DNA of 64,000 bases from Gilvimarinus agarilyticus (GCF_000832015.1 NZ_JXCJ01000001.1:3059976-3123975); one strand, 5' to 3'; positions 14,514 through 25,217 are shown, counted from the first letter of the stretch. Made by a program: numbers and translations. The notes: generated from the letters alone by a model not told the origin.

Positions 14514-14787
14514 TTAAAGGCACACCCAACAACTGGCTCACCCGCTCCGACAACCCAGACACCACAGGGTTGATACGATGCTTAACCCAGCAATTACTAC
14601 CACTGCGCCGCGCACTAGTGACTCCGCCTTCGGCACCGCTGACTAAGGCTCGCTTAAATTGTTCACTCGCCAATGACTTGAGCGTATTAATTTCCACATC
14701 CGAAATATAGTTGTCGAACACCGCAACATACGGCTCTTGGCTCAGTATTTCGGTTGCGGGTAAATTTTCAGGCAGTGTCAGAATCAT
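14509..14787 (-). pseudogene. 2OG-Fe(II) oxygenase (prolyl 4-hydroxylase-like), truncated by prophage
   Basis: About 93 residues survive from ATG 14787; a TTG at 14808 is an alternative. The fragment matches the N-terminal part of bacterial prolyl-4-hydroxylase-like proteins: PYVAVFDNYISDVE, the TSARRSGSNCW region and the LSERVSQLLGVPL helix. The catalytic HxD...H core that should follow is missing, because the prophage begins at 14508. The remaining part should lie on the far side of the prophage, outside the window. The fragment is presumably non-functional. Confidence 0.8.
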
Positions 14788-14850
14788 AGCGTTGCTGTGT
14801 TTATACAACTTATATAATTTAAATAAGAGGCACAGGTGACTCGCTTAAAG

Positions 14851-15303
14851 TTACACTAGCTCGTATATCTGGGACATTGTAAAGCCGCGATACTGCAAAT
14901 AACGCATTTGCTTCGCTTTATCTTTGAACTCTTGGGCAGGCACTGGAAACTTGCGCCGCAGCACCTCCTCTGCCAGCGTTAGCCAGTTCACATCACACTC
15001 CGTAAGCGCATCTTCAATAATGTGTGCAGCAACGCCTTTTTGTTGCAGCTCCCGCGTTATACGCTCAGGGCCACGCCCTTTTGACACAGAGCTGCGCACA
15101 AACATACCCGCAAAACGCGCGTCATCTAAATAACCAAGTTCACTCACCCACTCAAGCGCTTCATCGACGTACTTAGGGTCGTTAAACTTATGCAACAATT
15201 TCTCGCGTAACTCGCAATACGAGTGCTCGCGCCGGGCCAGTGACCCAACGGCACTGTTACGCACTTTAGCAGCCAACTGCTCCGTATCCATTTCAGTGTT
15301 CAC
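14851..15303 (-). CDS. recX: RecX, regulator of RecA
   Basis: This 150-residue helical protein is built of three tandem three-helix repeats. Family signatures include ARREHSYCELREKL, LGYLDDARFA and GPERITRELQQKGV. RecX binds inside the groove of RecA filaments and limits their extension. It lies 140 bp downstream of recA on the same strand, the usual arrangement, with a terminator hairpin between them. recX is therefore probably expressed by partial read-through, keeping RecX below RecA levels. Confidence 0.95.
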   Translation of the reverse strand: MNTEMDTEQLAAKVRNSAVGSLARREHSYCELREKLLHKFNDPKYVDEALEWVSELGYLDDARFAGMFVRSSVSKGRGPERITRELQQKGVAAHIIEDALTECDVNWLTLAEEVLRRKFPVPAQEFKDKAKQMRYLQYRGFTMSQIYELV

Positions 15304-15395
15304 GTGATTAACCTCGGGCGCGTCTACTCTCTTTTACAGGGTATCGGGTGCGAAAGCACTTTTACCAAGATGCAGTTTGCCTATATGCAATACAC

Positions 15396-15424
15396 AAAAA
15401 AGCCGCAATAAATGCGGCTTTTTA
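15396..15424 (-). terminator. intrinsic terminator after recA
   Basis: The stem GCCGCA / TGCGGC with a 4-nt loop is flanked by an A-run and a T-run on opposite sides, so it can work in both directions. It sits between recA and recX and would reduce recX transcription. Confidence 0.85.
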
Positions 15425-15443
15425 ACCCGATTACAACACTCGA

Positions 15444-16481
15444 TCAGGCCTCTTGCTCGGCTTCGCTTTCAGCTTTAGCGTCAGGCGCTTTTGCGGTGCC
15501 TAACAGCTCACCTCGTACGCGCCCTTCAAGCTCTTGGGCAATCTCAGGGTTGTCTTGCAAAAACTTAACAACGTTGTTTTTACCCTGACCGATTTTATCG
15601 CCATTGTAGCTATACCAAGAACCCGCTTTATCAATCATTCCGAGCTTAACACCACAGTCGATAACCTCACCTAAACGGTTAATGCCCTGACCGTATAGGA
15701 TCTGAAACTCTGCTTGCTTAAACGGTGGCGCCACCTTGTTTTTAACCACTTTAACCCGTGTTTCTGAACCCGTAACTTCCTCACCATCTTTTACCGAGCC
15801 AATACGGCGAATATCCAGGCGTACCGACGAGTAAAATTTAAGGGCATTACCACCGGTCGTGGTTTCGGGGCTACCAAACATCACACCAATTTTCATACGA
15901 ATTTGGTTAATAAAAATCACCAGGCAGTTGGCGTTTTTAATATTACCGGTAATTTTGCGTAGCGCCTGAGACATTAAGCGAGCTTGTAAGCCCACGTGAT
16001 GGTCGCCCATCTCACCTTCAATTTCGGCTTTAGGGGTAAGCGCGGCAACTGAGTCGACCACCAGTACATCCACCGCACCCGAGCGCACCAACATGTCGGA
16101 AACTTCCAGCGCCTGCTCCCCGGTATCCGGCTGGGAGATAATCAGGTCGTCGACATTAACACCAAGCTTTTCGGCGTAAATAGGGTCGAGGGCGTGCTCG
16201 GCATCAATAAAAGCACAGTTGCCGCCAGCGCGTTGCGCCTCGGCAATCACTTGCAAGGTTAAGGTGGTTTTACCAGAGGATTCCGGGCCGTAAATCTCGA
16301 CGATACGGCCTTTGGGCAAACCGCCAATACCCAGTGCCACATCCAACCCAAGCGAGCCGGTAGAGATGGCGGGAATAGCCACATGCTCACGGTCGCCCAT
16401 GCGCATAACGGTACCTTTACCAAACTGGCGTTCAATTTGGCTCAGGGCCGCCTGTAACGCTTTTTCTTTATTCGCATCCAT
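15444..16481 (-). CDS. recA: RecA recombinase
   Basis: The start is set at ATG 16481 ([13 protein letters not shown]), preceded by GAGGT, giving 345 residues; an in-frame GTG lies three codons upstream. Visible family features are Walker [10 protein letters not shown] (about 66-74), Walker [10 protein letters not shown], the L1 region [14 protein letters not shown] and the L2 region [13 protein letters not shown]. The C-terminal tail is acidic. It performs strand exchange and activates LexA cleavage. An SOS box lies upstream at 16592-16611, indicating LexA control. Confidence 0.99.
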   Translation of the reverse strand: MDANKEKALQAALSQIERQFGKGTVMRMGDREHVAIPAISTGSLGLDVALGIGGLPKGRIVEIYGPESSGKTTLTLQVIAEAQRAGGNCAFIDAEHALDPIYAEKLGVNVDDLIISQPDTGEQALEVSDMLVRSGAVDVLVVDSVAALTPKAEIEGEMGDHHVGLQARLMSQALRKITGNIKNANCLVIFINQIRMKIGVMFGSPETTTGGNALKFYSSVRLDIRRIGSVKDGEEVTGSETRVKVVKNKVAPPFKQAEFQILYGQGINRLGEVIDCGVKLGMIDKAGSWYSYNGDKIGQGKNNVVKFLQDNPEIAQELEGRVRGELLGTAKAPDAKAESEAEQEA

Positions 16482-16591
16482 ATGACACACCTCAACGTTA
16501 AATTCAAAATTCGCATTGGCCTGTTATCTTTGTGACCCAGAGCATACCGCTGGGGCCCTTTGTCAGGCTATGGGTAGAGCATACAGCAAAA

Positions 16592-16611
16592 ACCTGTATA
16601 TGAAAACAGTA
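16592..16611. promoter_or_regulatory. LexA (SOS) box upstream of recA
   Basis: The site CTGT-N8-ACAG (16594-16609), with AC and TA flanks, matches the gammaproteobacterial LexA consensus. It lies about 110 bp upstream of the recA start, inside the only intergenic gap on that side. Confidence 0.88.
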
Positions 16612-16633
16612 CTATTAATTTATACAGTAGTTT

Positions 16634-17137
16634 TTACACGCTCGCCAGCCGCACCAGCTCGCGCAAGGCGGTAACGCAGGCCTGATAGCGCACTTGGGCC
16701 CGATCCCCCTGGTAAACATAGCACTCTGAAACCACCGCGCCCGAGGCATCAGCCCAAGCAAACCACACAGTTCCCACGGGTTTCTCGGCCGTGCCACCAT
16801 CGGGGCCGGCGATGCCGCTCACCGCCACGGCTAAGTCAGCGCCACTTGCCGCTTTTGCGCCTAACGCCATTTGCTCGACCACTGTGCGACTAACCGCTCC
16901 CTCTTGCGTCAGGCTCGTTTCAGTCACACCCAACAAACGAGTTTTGGCACGGTTGGCGTAAGTGACAAAGCCCGTCTCAAACCATTGCGAGCTACCGGCA
17001 ATAGCAGTAATGGCGCTGGCCACACCTCCGCCGGTACAGGACTCGGCCGTGCTTACCTGCCAGCCTTTCTCACGTAAATAACCACCCAGCTCAGCTGCTA
17101 AGTGCTGCAAGGTGGCGCCAGTGTTCTTCTCCGACAT
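16634..17137 (-). CDS. pncC: CinA-family nicotinamide-nucleotide amidohydrolase (PncC)
   Basis: This 167-residue single-domain CinA C-terminal protein deamidates NMN to nicotinate mononucleotide in pyridine-nucleotide recycling. Signatures are VSTAESCTGGGVASAIT with the catalytic serine region, FVTYANRAKTRLLGV, and VSGIAGPDGGTAEKPVGTV. The N-terminal molybdopterin-binding-like domain of long CinA proteins is absent, as in E. coli PncC. It lies upstream of recA in the same direction, in the order seen in pseudomonads. Confidence 0.95.
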   Translation of the reverse strand: MSEKNTGATLQHLAAELGGYLREKGWQVSTAESCTGGGVASAITAIAGSSQWFETGFVTYANRAKTRLLGVTETSLTQEGAVSRTVVEQMALGAKAASGADLAVAVSGIAGPDGGTAEKPVGTVWFAWADASGAVVSECYVYQGDRAQVRYQACVTALRELVRLASV

Positions 17138-17292
17138 ACGGCCCTCTCTGAAGTGTTAAATAGCACAAAGACCTAACGGACATTGATAACAGGCCTTACG
17201 GTATTCTCCGTACCCGTTCAGTGCAAGTGGATTGTGATTCCCGTAAAATACCGGGCTAAGATTCGTTAACCGCACATACCCTCTGGAAAACT

Positions 17293-19881
17293 ATGCCGTC
17301 CAAAACAACTTCTACCGCCGACACTAGCGCTCACACACCCATGATGCAGCAGTACCTTAAAATTAAGGCGGAGCACCCTAACGAGCTGGTGTTTTATCGC
17401 ATGGGCGACTTTTACGAGTTGTTTTTTGACGACGCCAAGAAAGCCGCCCATTTGCTGGATGTGACCTTAACCGCTCGGGGAAAATCCGGCGGCGAGCCAA
17501 TCCCGATGGCGGGGGTGCCCTATCACGCGGCCGAAGGCTATTTAGCGCGATTGGTGCGCGCCGGCGTGTCGGTGGCAATTTGCGAGCAAATTGGCGACCC
17601 AGCCACCAGCAAAGGCCCGGTAGAGCGCAAAGTGATGCGTGTGGTGACTCCCGGCACGGTGAGCGATGAAGCATTAATGGATGAGCGCCGGGACAACTTG
17701 TTGGTGGCCCTGCACCGCCATGACGACACGTACGGCATCGCCTCGCTGGATATGGCCAGCGGCCGGTTTTTGGTGTTACAGGTCGACGGGCTTGATGCCG
17801 CCACCGGCGAATTGCAGCGTCTTAACCCGGCCGAGCTGCTCGTCAGCGATGATCTGGAGCTGCCTGAGCTAACCGAAAACCGCAAAGGCGTGCGCCGCCG
17901 TGGTCCGTGGGAGTTTGAGTTGGAAACTGCCCAGCGCTTGCTAACCCGCCAATTTGGCACCCAAGATTTATCGGGCTTTGGCTGCGACCACTTAGACAGC
18001 GCCATCGCTGCCGCCGGCTGCCTGTTAAGTTACGCGCGCGAAACCCAACGTACCGACCTACCTCATGTGCGCGGTTTGGCCTATGAAAACCGCGATGAGG
18101 CGGTTGCTCTGGATGCCGCCACCCGACGTAATCTGGAGATTGACCTGAACCTGACCGGCGGTGACGACAATACATTATTTTCCGTGCTGAATCGCACCGC
18201 TACCGCCATGGGGGCACGCCTGCTGCGACGTTGGTTAAACCGTCCGCTACGCGACATGCACACGCTGGTCGAGCGCCAAGAGGCCCTGAGCGTACTGACC
18301 GACAATTACAAATTTGAGCCGATCCGCGAACTACTAAAACGTATTGGCGATATGGAACGTATTCTAGGCCGGCTTGCCCTGCGATCTTCACGCCCGCGTG
18401 ACCTATCCCGTTTAGGAGCATCCCTGACTTGCTACCCCGAGCTGCAAGCCGCGCTAAAAACCTGTCAGTCACCGCGCCTGACAGAACTCTCACAAGCCAT
18501 CAGTTCTTTCCCGGAATTGGTGGATTTGCTGCAACGGGCGATTGTCGAGAACCCACCAGTAGTCATTCGCGATGGCGGCGTTATCGCCGAGGGCTACGAC
18601 ACCGAGCTGGACGAATTGCGCAACATCAGCAACAACGCCGGTCAATATCTGGTGGATTTAGAAACCCGCGAGCGCGAACGCACCGGCATTAGCACCCTAA
18701 AAGTGGGCTACAACCGGGTCCACGGTTATTTTATCGAGCTAAGTCGCGCGCAATCGGGCGGTGCACCGGCCGATTATATTCGCCGCCAGACTCTCAAAAA
18801 TGCCGAGCGCTTTATTACCCCAGAGCTAAAAGAGTTTGAAGATAAAGCTCTCTCAGCCAAAAGCCGTGCCCTCAGCCGCGAGAAAGCGCTCTACGACGAG
18901 CTGATCGAAAAGCTCAATGAACATTTGGTAGCGCTACAGGATTCAGCCGCCGGGGTTGCCGAGCTGGATGTGCTCACCAACTTTGCCGAGCGGGCCATCA
19001 ACCTGGATTTGTGCCGACCCGAGCTGGTCCACACGCCAGGGCTCGATATTAAAGACGGCCGCCACTTAGTGGTCGAGCAGGTGCTGGACGGCCCGTTCGT
19101 GCCTAACGATCTAGACTTTAATGACAATCGCCGCATGCTGATTGTGACCGGCCCCAACATGGGTGGTAAATCGACCTATATGCGACAAGCCGCGTTAATT
19201 ACCCTGCTGGCTCACGTGGGCAGCTTTGTACCCGCGGCCAGTGCGCAAATTGGCCTGGTCGATCGTATATTTACCCGCATTGGCTCGTCCGATGATTTGG
19301 CCGGAGGCCGCTCGACGTTTATGGTAGAGATGACCGAGACCGCCAACATTTTGCACAACGCCACCGACCGCAGCCTGGTATTAATGGATGAAATTGGCCG
19401 CGGCACCAGCACCTTTGATGGTTTGGCCCTGGCTTGGGCTTGCGCCCGCCATTTGGCCGAAAACGTCCGCGCTTTTACACTATTTGCCACCCACTATTTC
19501 GAGTTAACCGAGCTACCCGAGAGCTTGCCGCATATTGCCAACGTGCATCTCAACGCTACCGAGCATAAAGACAACATCGTGTTTTTGCACAAGGTACAGG
19601 AGGGCCCGGCGAGCAAGAGTTACGGTATTCAGGTGGCCAAATTGGCAGGGATTCCCACGCCGGTACTGCAGCGCGCCGCCGAGCAACTCGCGCTGCTGGA
19701 AAACCACGAGCGCCCAACCCCGGTAACCAACAGCGCACCCAAGCCCTCGCCTTTGCAAGCAAGCTTGTTTGACGCGCCGGTCAGCCCGGCCGTAGAGGCA
19801 TTGAGCGAAATTGACCCGGATGATTTGACCCCCAGGCAGGCATTAGAGGCGTTGTACCGCCTGAAACAGCTGAATTCATGA
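17293..19881 (+). CDS. mutS: DNA mismatch repair protein MutS
   Basis: This 862-residue protein is close to the usual ~855. The N-terminal mismatch-recognition domain carries the [11 protein letters not shown] motif with the Phe-X-Glu wedge residues (FYELF). Connector, lever and clamp domains follow. The C-terminal ABC-type ATPase has Walker [10 protein letters not shown] (about 620-628), then STFMVEM and a Walker [16 protein letters not shown]. The C-terminal tail ([16 protein letters not shown]) is the tetramerisation segment. It is divergent from pncC. Confidence 0.99.
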   Translation: MPSKTTSTADTSAHTPMMQQYLKIKAEHPNELVFYRMGDFYELFFDDAKKAAHLLDVTLTARGKSGGEPIPMAGVPYHAAEGYLARLVRAGVSVAICEQIGDPATSKGPVERKVMRVVTPGTVSDEALMDERRDNLLVALHRHDDTYGIASLDMASGRFLVLQVDGLDAATGELQRLNPAELLVSDDLELPELTENRKGVRRRGPWEFELETAQRLLTRQFGTQDLSGFGCDHLDSAIAAAGCLLSYARETQRTDLPHVRGLAYENRDEAVALDAATRRNLEIDLNLTGGDDNTLFSVLNRTATAMGARLLRRWLNRPLRDMHTLVERQEALSVLTDNYKFEPIRELLKRIGDMERILGRLALRSSRPRDLSRLGASLTCYPELQAALKTCQSPRLTELSQAISSFPELVDLLQRAIVENPPVVIRDGGVIAEGYDTELDELRNISNNAGQYLVDLETRERERTGISTLKVGYNRVHGYFIELSRAQSGGAPADYIRRQTLKNAERFITPELKEFEDKALSAKSRALSREKALYDELIEKLNEHLVALQDSAAGVAELDVLTNFAERAINLDLCRPELVHTPGLDIKDGRHLVVEQVLDGPFVPNDLDFNDNRRMLIVTGPNMGGKSTYMRQAALITLLAHVGSFVPAASAQIGLVDRIFTRIGSSDDLAGGRSTFMVEMTETANILHNATDRSLVLMDEIGRGTSTFDGLALAWACARHLAENVRAFTLFATHYFELTELPESLPHIANVHLNATEHKDNIVFLHKVQEGPASKSYGIQVAKLAGIPTPVLQRAAEQLALLENHERPTPVTNSAPKPSPLQASLFDAPVSPAVEALSEIDPDDLTPRQALEALYRLKQLNS

Positions 19882-19963
19882 CAATTGATCTACCAAAACT
19901 TGAGAATGCTGGTAAAATGCCCCCCTTTACGCACCAAGCACCTGTAATCGTGGAGTCTGCACA

Positions 19964-20287
19964 ATGACATTCGTAGTTGGGGATAACTGCATTAAATGTA
20001 AACACACCGACTGTGTCGAGGTTTGTCCGGTCGACTGTTTTTACGAGGGGCCCAACTTTCTCGTCATTCACCCAGATGAATGTATTGATTGCGCCCTGTG
20101 TGAGCCCGAATGCCCGGTAGATGCTATTTTCTCGGAAGACGAGCTACCAGAAGATCAGGAAGTGTACCTGGAGCTTAACGCCGAGCTATCCGAGGTATGG
20201 CCTAACATTACCGAGAAAAAAGACGCTCCGGCCGACGCCGAAGAGTGGGATGGCGTGGAAGGCAAACTGCAGTATCTAGAACGATAA
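19964..20287 (+). CDS. fdxA: 7Fe ferredoxin FdxA
   Basis: This 107-residue protein has an N-terminal cluster-binding region [17 protein letters not shown] and a second [12 protein letters not shown]. Together these supply ligands for one [3Fe-4S] and one [4Fe-4S] cluster, as in Azotobacter FdI-type ferredoxins. The C-terminus is an acidic tail. It is an electron carrier whose partners are unknown here. It lies between mutS and the convergent rpoS, the conserved location in pseudomonads. Confidence 0.97.
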   Translation: MTFVVGDNCIKCKHTDCVEVCPVDCFYEGPNFLVIHPDECIDCALCEPECPVDAIFSEDELPEDQEVYLELNAELSEVWPNITEKKDAPADAEEWDGVEGKLQYLER

Positions 20288-20300
20288 TCGCACTTGCCAT

Positions 20301-20343
20301 CCGCATAAAAAAACCGCGCCAAGTGCGCGGTTTTTTTATGCGG
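20301..20343. terminator. bidirectional terminator between fdxA and rpoS
   Basis: A perfect 19-bp inverted repeat with a 5-nt loop contains GC-rich inner arms (CCGCGC / GCGCGG) flanked by seven A on one side and seven T on the other. It serves both convergent genes. Confidence 0.95.
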
Positions 20344-20366
20344 GATGAAACGTTTTAAAAGCCAGG

Positions 20367-21365
20367 CTAAATACCAAACAGGTTTTCGCTGCTCAGGCCC
20401 TGCTTCTCCATAATGTCGCGCAAGCGACGCAGCGACTCGACCTGAATTTGCCGCACTCGCTCGCGAGTTAAACCAATGGCACGGCCGACTTCCTCCAGCG
20501 TGCTCACCTCATGACCGCGTAAACCAAAGCGGCGTGCCAGTACCTCGCGCTGTTTCTCGCTCAGCTCGTCGAGCCACTCATCCAGGCTATCGTTTATATC
20601 GCTATCTTGCGTCAGCACGGCGGGGTTCGACTCCCGTTGATCACTGATGGTGTCTACCACCGTGCGATCTGAAGAGTTACCAATCGGAGTATCCACCGAG
20701 GTGACCCGCTCATTTAAGCCCAGCATACGCTCAACATCCGCGACCGGGCGCTCAAGCATATTGGCAATTTCATCGGCCGAAGGCTCGTGATCGAGTTTCT
20801 GAGTAAGTTCCCGCGCCGCTCTAAGGTAAACGTTAAGCTCTTTTACCACATGAATCGGCAACCGAATGGTGCGGGTTTGATTCATAATGGCCCGCTCGAT
20901 GGTCTGGCGAATCCACCAGGTGGCGTAAGTCGAGAAGCGAAATCCACGCTCTGGATCAAATTTCTCGACGGCGCGAATCAATCCGAGGTTACCCTCTTCA
21001 ATCAGGTCCAACAGCGCCAGTCCACGGTTAACATAGCGGCGCGATATTTTAACCACCAGGCGCAAGTTACTTTCGATCATACGCTTGCGTGAGGCCTCGC
21101 AGCCGCGCAAGGCTTTGCGCGAAAAGTAGACTTCCTCTTCTGCGCTCAGCAGCGGCGAAAAACCAATTTCGTTAAGGTAAATTTGTGTTGCGTCAAGTGA
21201 GGAGGTATCGCTGGCAAAGCGATCGGGTGTGGGCTTTCGTTTGGTGGCAGTTGAGCGCTTCGGCTCGTCATCGAGTACTATTTCAGCAACGTCACCATCA
21301 TCTGCTTGAGCAAGAATGTGATCATTGCGGTTGGCGCTGTCTATTTCCCTATTTTGTACTGGCAT
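20367..21365 (-). CDS. rpoS: RNA polymerase sigma factor RpoS
   Basis: This 332-residue sigma-70 family protein is preceded by AAGGGGG. Region 1.2 ([19 protein letters not shown]), region 2 ([21 protein letters not shown], then [11 protein letters not shown]), region 3 and region 4 with the helix-turn-helix ([18 protein letters not shown]) are all present. Length and the [10 protein letters not shown] signature fit RpoS rather than RpoD. It directs stationary-phase and stress transcription. It follows nlpD on the same strand, and its main promoter in relatives lies inside nlpD. Confidence 0.97.
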   Translation of the reverse strand: MPVQNREIDSANRNDHILAQADDGDVAEIVLDDEPKRSTATKRKPTPDRFASDTSSLDATQIYLNEIGFSPLLSAEEEVYFSRKALRGCEASRKRMIESNLRLVVKISRRYVNRGLALLDLIEEGNLGLIRAVEKFDPERGFRFSTYATWWIRQTIERAIMNQTRTIRLPIHVVKELNVYLRAARELTQKLDHEPSADEIANMLERPVADVERMLGLNERVTSVDTPIGNSSDRTVVDTISDQRESNPAVLTQDSDINDSLDEWLDELSEKQREVLARRFGLRGHEVSTLEEVGRAIGLTRERVRQIQVESLRRLRDIMEKQGLSSENLFGI

Positions 21366-21529
21366 GCTAGGCCCCCTTCAGGATCCATACCGGAGTTTGT
21401 CGCCACACTTCCGGCTGACAATATTTCCAACAGTACCTCGTTGCCACAACCATGTGGCTGTTACGCTTTAAGCTCAGGTGCGATTACGCCTTTACTGCAT
21501 CTTTTAATGTTACGCCAAACCCAGTAGCC

Positions 21530-22402
21530 CTAACGTTTAGGCAGATACGTTAACGGGTTAACCGGTTTGCCATCGCGCCTAATCTCAAAGTGCAATTTCT
21601 GTTTATCGGTACCGCTGGAACCTAATTTAGCAATTTGCTGACCGACTTTTACGCTATCTCCCTCGCGTACTAACAGTGCATCGTTGTGCGCGTAAGCACT
21701 GAGGAAGGTTTCGTTATGTTTGACGATCACCAACTTGCCGTACCCGCGCAGCCCGGTACCGGCGTATACCACCCGCCCAGCACCAGCTGCAAGTACAGAG
21801 TCACCTACTTTGCCACCAATATCAATACCTTTGTTTAATCCGTCGCCACTGCTGTACCTGCCGATTACCGGCCCGTTAGCGGGCCAGCGCCACTGCACAG
21901 CCCCACTCGGTAGCGGTGCCAAAGGCGGCGTGGTAGCAGCCGGTGTTTTATTTTCAGAACGTGGCGCCTGATTCACCTTGGGGGGAGGCGTGGTGTTAAC
22001 GGTACTGCGAGGCCCCTGAGCCACAGCGGTAGAATTGCTGCCACTACTGACCGGGCGCCGGGCGCTGGCCGCAATAGCCGGTGGCGGTTTACGCCGGGAG
22101 GCATCGTCAATATCCAAGCGCAGCTGCTGTGATTGATAAATTGTATAGGGTGGGCCGATGCCGTTATGGCGCGCCAGAGCTTTAAAGTCCAGTCCGTAGC
22201 GCCAGGCGATAGAGTAAAGCGTCTCGCCCGGCGAGACGTTGTGAACTAAAATTTTACGGGTAGGAGGCTGGCGCCGGTCGGCAACATCGGCCGGTGGCGC
22301 CGAGCTGCAGGCGGTGAGCCACAGGGTGATCAATATAATGAACAGGCGATTTATGCGACAACCGCATAATGTGATCTGCGTCCACATTTTGGCCTGCTTC
22401 AT
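21530..22402 (-). CDS. nlpD: NlpD lipoprotein, LysM plus M23 domain
   Basis: The start at 22402 (MKQAKMW) is chosen for AAAGG at 4-nt spacing; an ATG at 22447 is in frame but adds 15 unlikely residues. About 290 residues: a lipoprotein signal ending LTACSS, a LysM domain (VSPGETLYSIAWRYGLD), a proline/serine-rich linker, and a LytM/M23 domain (GIDIGGKVGDSVLAAGAG). The usual HxxxD and HxH zinc ligands are incomplete, as in NlpD activators of amidase AmiC. It would localise peptidoglycan splitting at septation. Confidence 0.93.
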   Translation of the reverse strand: MKQAKMWTQITLCGCRINRLFIILITLWLTACSSAPPADVADRRQPPTRKILVHNVSPGETLYSIAWRYGLDFKALARHNGIGPPYTIYQSQQLRLDIDDASRRKPPPAIAASARRPVSSGSNSTAVAQGPRSTVNTTPPPKVNQAPRSENKTPAATTPPLAPLPSGAVQWRWPANGPVIGRYSSGDGLNKGIDIGGKVGDSVLAAGAGRVVYAGTGLRGYGKLVIVKHNETFLSAYAHNDALLVREGDSVKVGQQIAKLGSSGTDKQKLHFEIRRDGKPVNPLTYLPKR

Positions 22403-22450
22403 CGAGCCTTTCACCCCTGCCGCCTTATTTACTTTTGCGATTAGCAACGT

Positions 22451-22482
22451 CCCATTATTTAAAAATTATCTTAAATAATGGG
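22451..22482. terminator. AT-rich 12-bp inverted repeat between the DUF368 gene and nlpD
   Basis: CCCATTATTTAA and TTAAATAATGGG are perfectly complementary with an 8-nt loop. It lies just downstream of the DUF368 stop and upstream of nlpD, on their common strand. It has only a three-pair GC base and no T-run, so a weak terminator, an RNA processing site or a DNA-binding dyad are all possible. Confidence 0.45.
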
Positions 22483-22503
22483 TAGCAACATCAAATTTTA
22501 CCG

Positions 22504-23454
22504 CTACCCACCATGACTTGTATGCTTTTTCGCCAGCTTTCTGGCGCCATACTCTAGGGCAAACACCAGTACCACCGCCACAATAAATAGCACCAACACG
22601 CTGGGCCAGGCACTGTTGCCACCCACCTCGGCCTCAAACTGCCAGGGCATCAGGTTGCGCTGCACCAAAGGCACTAGCTCGCCGTGACGATCCACCATGG
22701 TGGTTACTGTCTGCTTCCAGGGCCACACGATACTCAATGATCCCGCCAGTACACCACACAACACCGCCAGCGTCGGCTGTCGGTAGCGATTTAGCAGCCA
22801 ATGTAGCAGGTGAGAAAACAGTAGCAACCCCAGCACGCAACCGGCCATAAAAGTTGCCAGCAACCTAAGGTTAAAGTCGGTAACAGCACCAATAATAACG
22901 GGGTATACCCCCATAATGAGCAGCAAAAAACTGCCCGAGATACCCGGTAAAATCATCGCACAAATGGCGATAGCGCCCGCGGCAAAAATGGTAGCGGTGT
23001 TAATGGGCATATTGACGGGCTTAACCGAGCCAAGCCAAATGGCCGCGAGCGCCCCCACCGTAAAAGCCAGTAACACCGCTGCCCGGCGCCACTGTAAGTG
23101 CCGCCCAATATAAACGGTAGAGGCCAAAATAAGCCCGCTAAAAAAGCCCCACACCTGCAGCGGGTAATTGTGTAGCGCAAACTCAATACCGTGAGCCAGA
23201 GTGGCGATGCTGAGTAAAATGCCGCCAAACAACGCACACAAAAAAGTACCATCCACATGGCGCCAAAACGCCGCCCAGCCTTCTCGTTTAAGTATTAGTA
23301 GTGCAGCGGGGGTAAAGGATTTAAGTGCACCCAACAGGCGCTCGTATATTCCGGTAATAAAGGCGATAGTCCCGCCAGAAACGCCGGGCACCACATCGGC
23401 GGCACCCATGGCCATGCCTTTTAGGACGGTTGCAAGAATGGGGGTTGACGCCAT
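22504..23454 (-). CDS. DUF368 polytopic membrane protein, PopT-type undecaprenyl-phosphate translocase
   Basis: This 316-residue protein has about eight to ten hydrophobic helices. The family signature MGAADVVPGVSGGTIAFITG is at residues ~16-36, and a related PGISGSFLLLIMG appears in the second half. Such inverted duplicates are typical of transport folds. DUF368 proteins (PopT in Vibrio cholerae) were reported to recycle undecaprenyl phosphate across the inner membrane. Its start overlaps the pcm stop (TAATG), so the two are translationally coupled. The function is from family knowledge. Confidence 0.9.
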   Translation of the reverse strand: MASTPILATVLKGMAMGAADVVPGVSGGTIAFITGIYERLLGALKSFTPAALLILKREGWAAFWRHVDGTFLCALFGGILLSIATLAHGIEFALHNYPLQVWGFFSGLILASTVYIGRHLQWRRAAVLLAFTVGALAAIWLGSVKPVNMPINTATIFAAGAIAICAMILPGISGSFLLLIMGVYPVIIGAVTDFNLRLLATFMAGCVLGLLLFSHLLHWLLNRYRQPTLAVLCGVLAGSLSIVWPWKQTVTTMVDRHGELVPLVQRNLMPWQFEAEVGGNSAWPSVLVLFIVAVVLVFALEYGARKLAKKHTSHGG

Positions 23455-24128
23455 TAGCGGGCGGTTCCCGATAGCAGCGGGACAAAACGTACGGGCTCTA
23501 AAACTTGAGTAACAAAGTCATCGCTGTCGCCCTGGCGCATAATCAGGTGCAGGCTCTGCTCACGATCGCCCACCGGAATCACCAGCACACCGTTGGGGGC
23601 TAATTGTTGCTTAAGATCTTCGGGCACAAAGCGCGGCGCGGCGGTACTTAAAATACCGTCAAACGGGCCTTTGTCGGCCCAGCCAAAACCACCGTCGGCA
23701 TGGCTTAAAACCACATTATGCAGCCCCAGTTGGCGCAGCCGCTGGCGGGCTTTATCCTGCAGCGGCTTAATACGCTCGACGCTATACACCTGCTCGACCA
23801 ACTGCGCCAGCACGGTGGTTTGATAGCCTGAACCGGTGCCAACCTCAAGTACGCGCTTTAGGTTACCGCCGGCGGCACCCAGCAGGATTTCGGTCATACG
23901 GGCGACAATATAGGGTTGTGACAGAGTTTGGCCAAAGCCGATGGGTAGGGCCGAGTCCTCGTAGGCGCGGTGCGACAAAGCCTCATCCAAAAACAGATGG
24001 CGCGGGGTATTGCGGATCACATCCAGTACTTTTAAGTCACTAACGCCCTGCTCCATAAGCCGCTGCACCAGCCGCTCACGGGTGCGCAGCGACGTCATAC
24101 CCACACCTTCCAGAATCAGATTGCTCAC
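23454..24128 (-). CDS. pcm: Protein-L-isoaspartate O-methyltransferase
   Basis: This 224-residue enzyme repairs isoaspartyl residues using S-adenosylmethionine. The signatures are [20 protein letters not shown], then [17 protein letters not shown] (SAM-binding glycine-rich loop) and SVERIKPL. It is an expected neighbour of nlpD/rpoS, but here it is separated from nlpD by the DUF368 gene. The surE gene that normally precedes it is missing; 96 bp separate it from truD. Confidence 0.96.
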   Translation of the reverse strand: MSNLILEGVGMTSLRTRERLVQRLMEQGVSDLKVLDVIRNTPRHLFLDEALSHRAYEDSALPIGFGQTLSQPYIVARMTEILLGAAGGNLKRVLEVGTGSGYQTTVLAQLVEQVYSVERIKPLQDKARQRLRQLGLHNVVLSHADGGFGWADKGPFDGILSTAAPRFVPEDLKQQLAPNGVLVIPVGDREQSLHLIMRQGDSDDFVTQVLEPVRFVPLLSGTAR

Positions 24129-24224
24129 CCTTTACCCCTGTTAAACCGGCCTCGGCTAGTGCCCAGTGCCTTTTTTGATCTCGCCATTTTCAGTTTGGCC
24201 ACTATAGCATAAAAGCCGTTCAAA

Positions 24225-25217
24225 TCAGGCCTCTGACAGCCGCTCCGGGAGCTTGGTCAGCAGCAGCTCGGCGATCACCGAGGTGGCGTAACAGCCCACG
24301 CCCAAGGCAAAGTCGAGGCGCAAATCCTCGCCCTGCCACTGCCAGCTTAAGTTCTGTGCTTTAGAGACGAGCGCCCGGCGATCTTGATTAACACCGGTAA
24401 ACTCCAGCGGCTCGCACCAATGCTGCCAGGGTGCCAGCACTTGCTCCTCCAGCGCCAGTGCAGCACCTGCAACCTGAGGCCTACCCCGGCCCCACAGTGG
24501 GCCACTGGGCAGCGCGTCACCGCTTATCTCGATGGGTGACTCGTCAGGCATGAGCTCGCGCCAGCAATCGCGCTTGACGCGCTCCGCCAACACTTGGTTA
24601 AACAGGTACGAGCGCGCCGCCGACAGTGCCATAGAACGCTTGGGCCGGTTTTTAATACGCACCTGATCGACCAGTAAACGCTGCGCCAGTACCAAATTAC
24701 CGCCGTCGATACCAAAGCGCTGCGGGCCAAAATAATTAGGTACGCCGTGCGTGGCAATGTCGGTTAAGCGCTGCTCGAGCGCTGCCACATCAGCGCTTAC
24801 CGCGCGCAATAAAATACTAAAGCGATTACACAGATGCTGGCCCCGGCGCAATTTTTGCCGGTGGCGCGAAACCTCTAGCACCCGGATGGTGTCGGTTTGC
24901 AGGGCCCGCCAATCGGGCTCTGGCGCTTTGGGCAGATACACGCTAAACCACTGGCGGGTAATGGCGTGGCGGTCTTTAAGCCCGCAGTAGCCAATATCGC
25001 GGGTTTCAATACCCGCCAACGCTGCTATTTGGCGGGCGATCCAAGCGGTGTTATCGCCGTCTTTCTCGATGTACAAATAAACATGCTCACCCTCGCCCGA
25101 AGGGCTAAAGCCAAGCTCTTCGGTCACTAGAAAATCGGCATTCTCGGTCCGAAAGCCCGCCTCACCCAACAAATCGCCGTAGGCGCGGGGAAAGTTAATC
25201 TCAAACTCTTCAGGCAC
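24225..25217 (-). CDS. truD: tRNA pseudouridine(13) synthase TruD
   Basis: This 330-residue protein converts U13 of tRNA-Glu to pseudouridine. The hallmark motif [14 protein letters not shown] contains the catalytic aspartate. Other family blocks are [12 protein letters not shown] and [12 protein letters not shown], and the [15 protein letters not shown] stretch follows. It overlaps the ispF stop by 8 nt (25210-25217), so it forms an operon with ispF, ispD and ftsB. Confidence 0.96.
   Translation of the reverse strand: MPEEFEINFPRAYGDLLGEAGFRTENADFLVTEELGFSPSGEGEHVYLYIEKDGDNTAWIARQIAALAGIETRDIGYCGLKDRHAITRQWFSVYLPKAPEPDWRALQTDTIRVLEVSRHRQKLRRGQHLCNRFSILLRAVSADVAALEQRLTDIATHGVPNYFGPQRFGIDGGNLVLAQRLLVDQVRIKNRPKRSMALSAARSYLFNQVLAERVKRDCWRELMPDESPIEISGDALPSGPLWGRGRPQVAGAALALEEQVLAPWQHWCEPLEFTGVNQDRRALVSKAQNLSWQWQGEDLRLDFALGVGCYATSVIAELLLTKLPERLSEA

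Noticed and set aside
16634-17137. Full-length CinA competence/damage protein
   Set aside because: Only the C-terminal amidohydrolase domain is encoded, so the PncC-type assignment is preferred.
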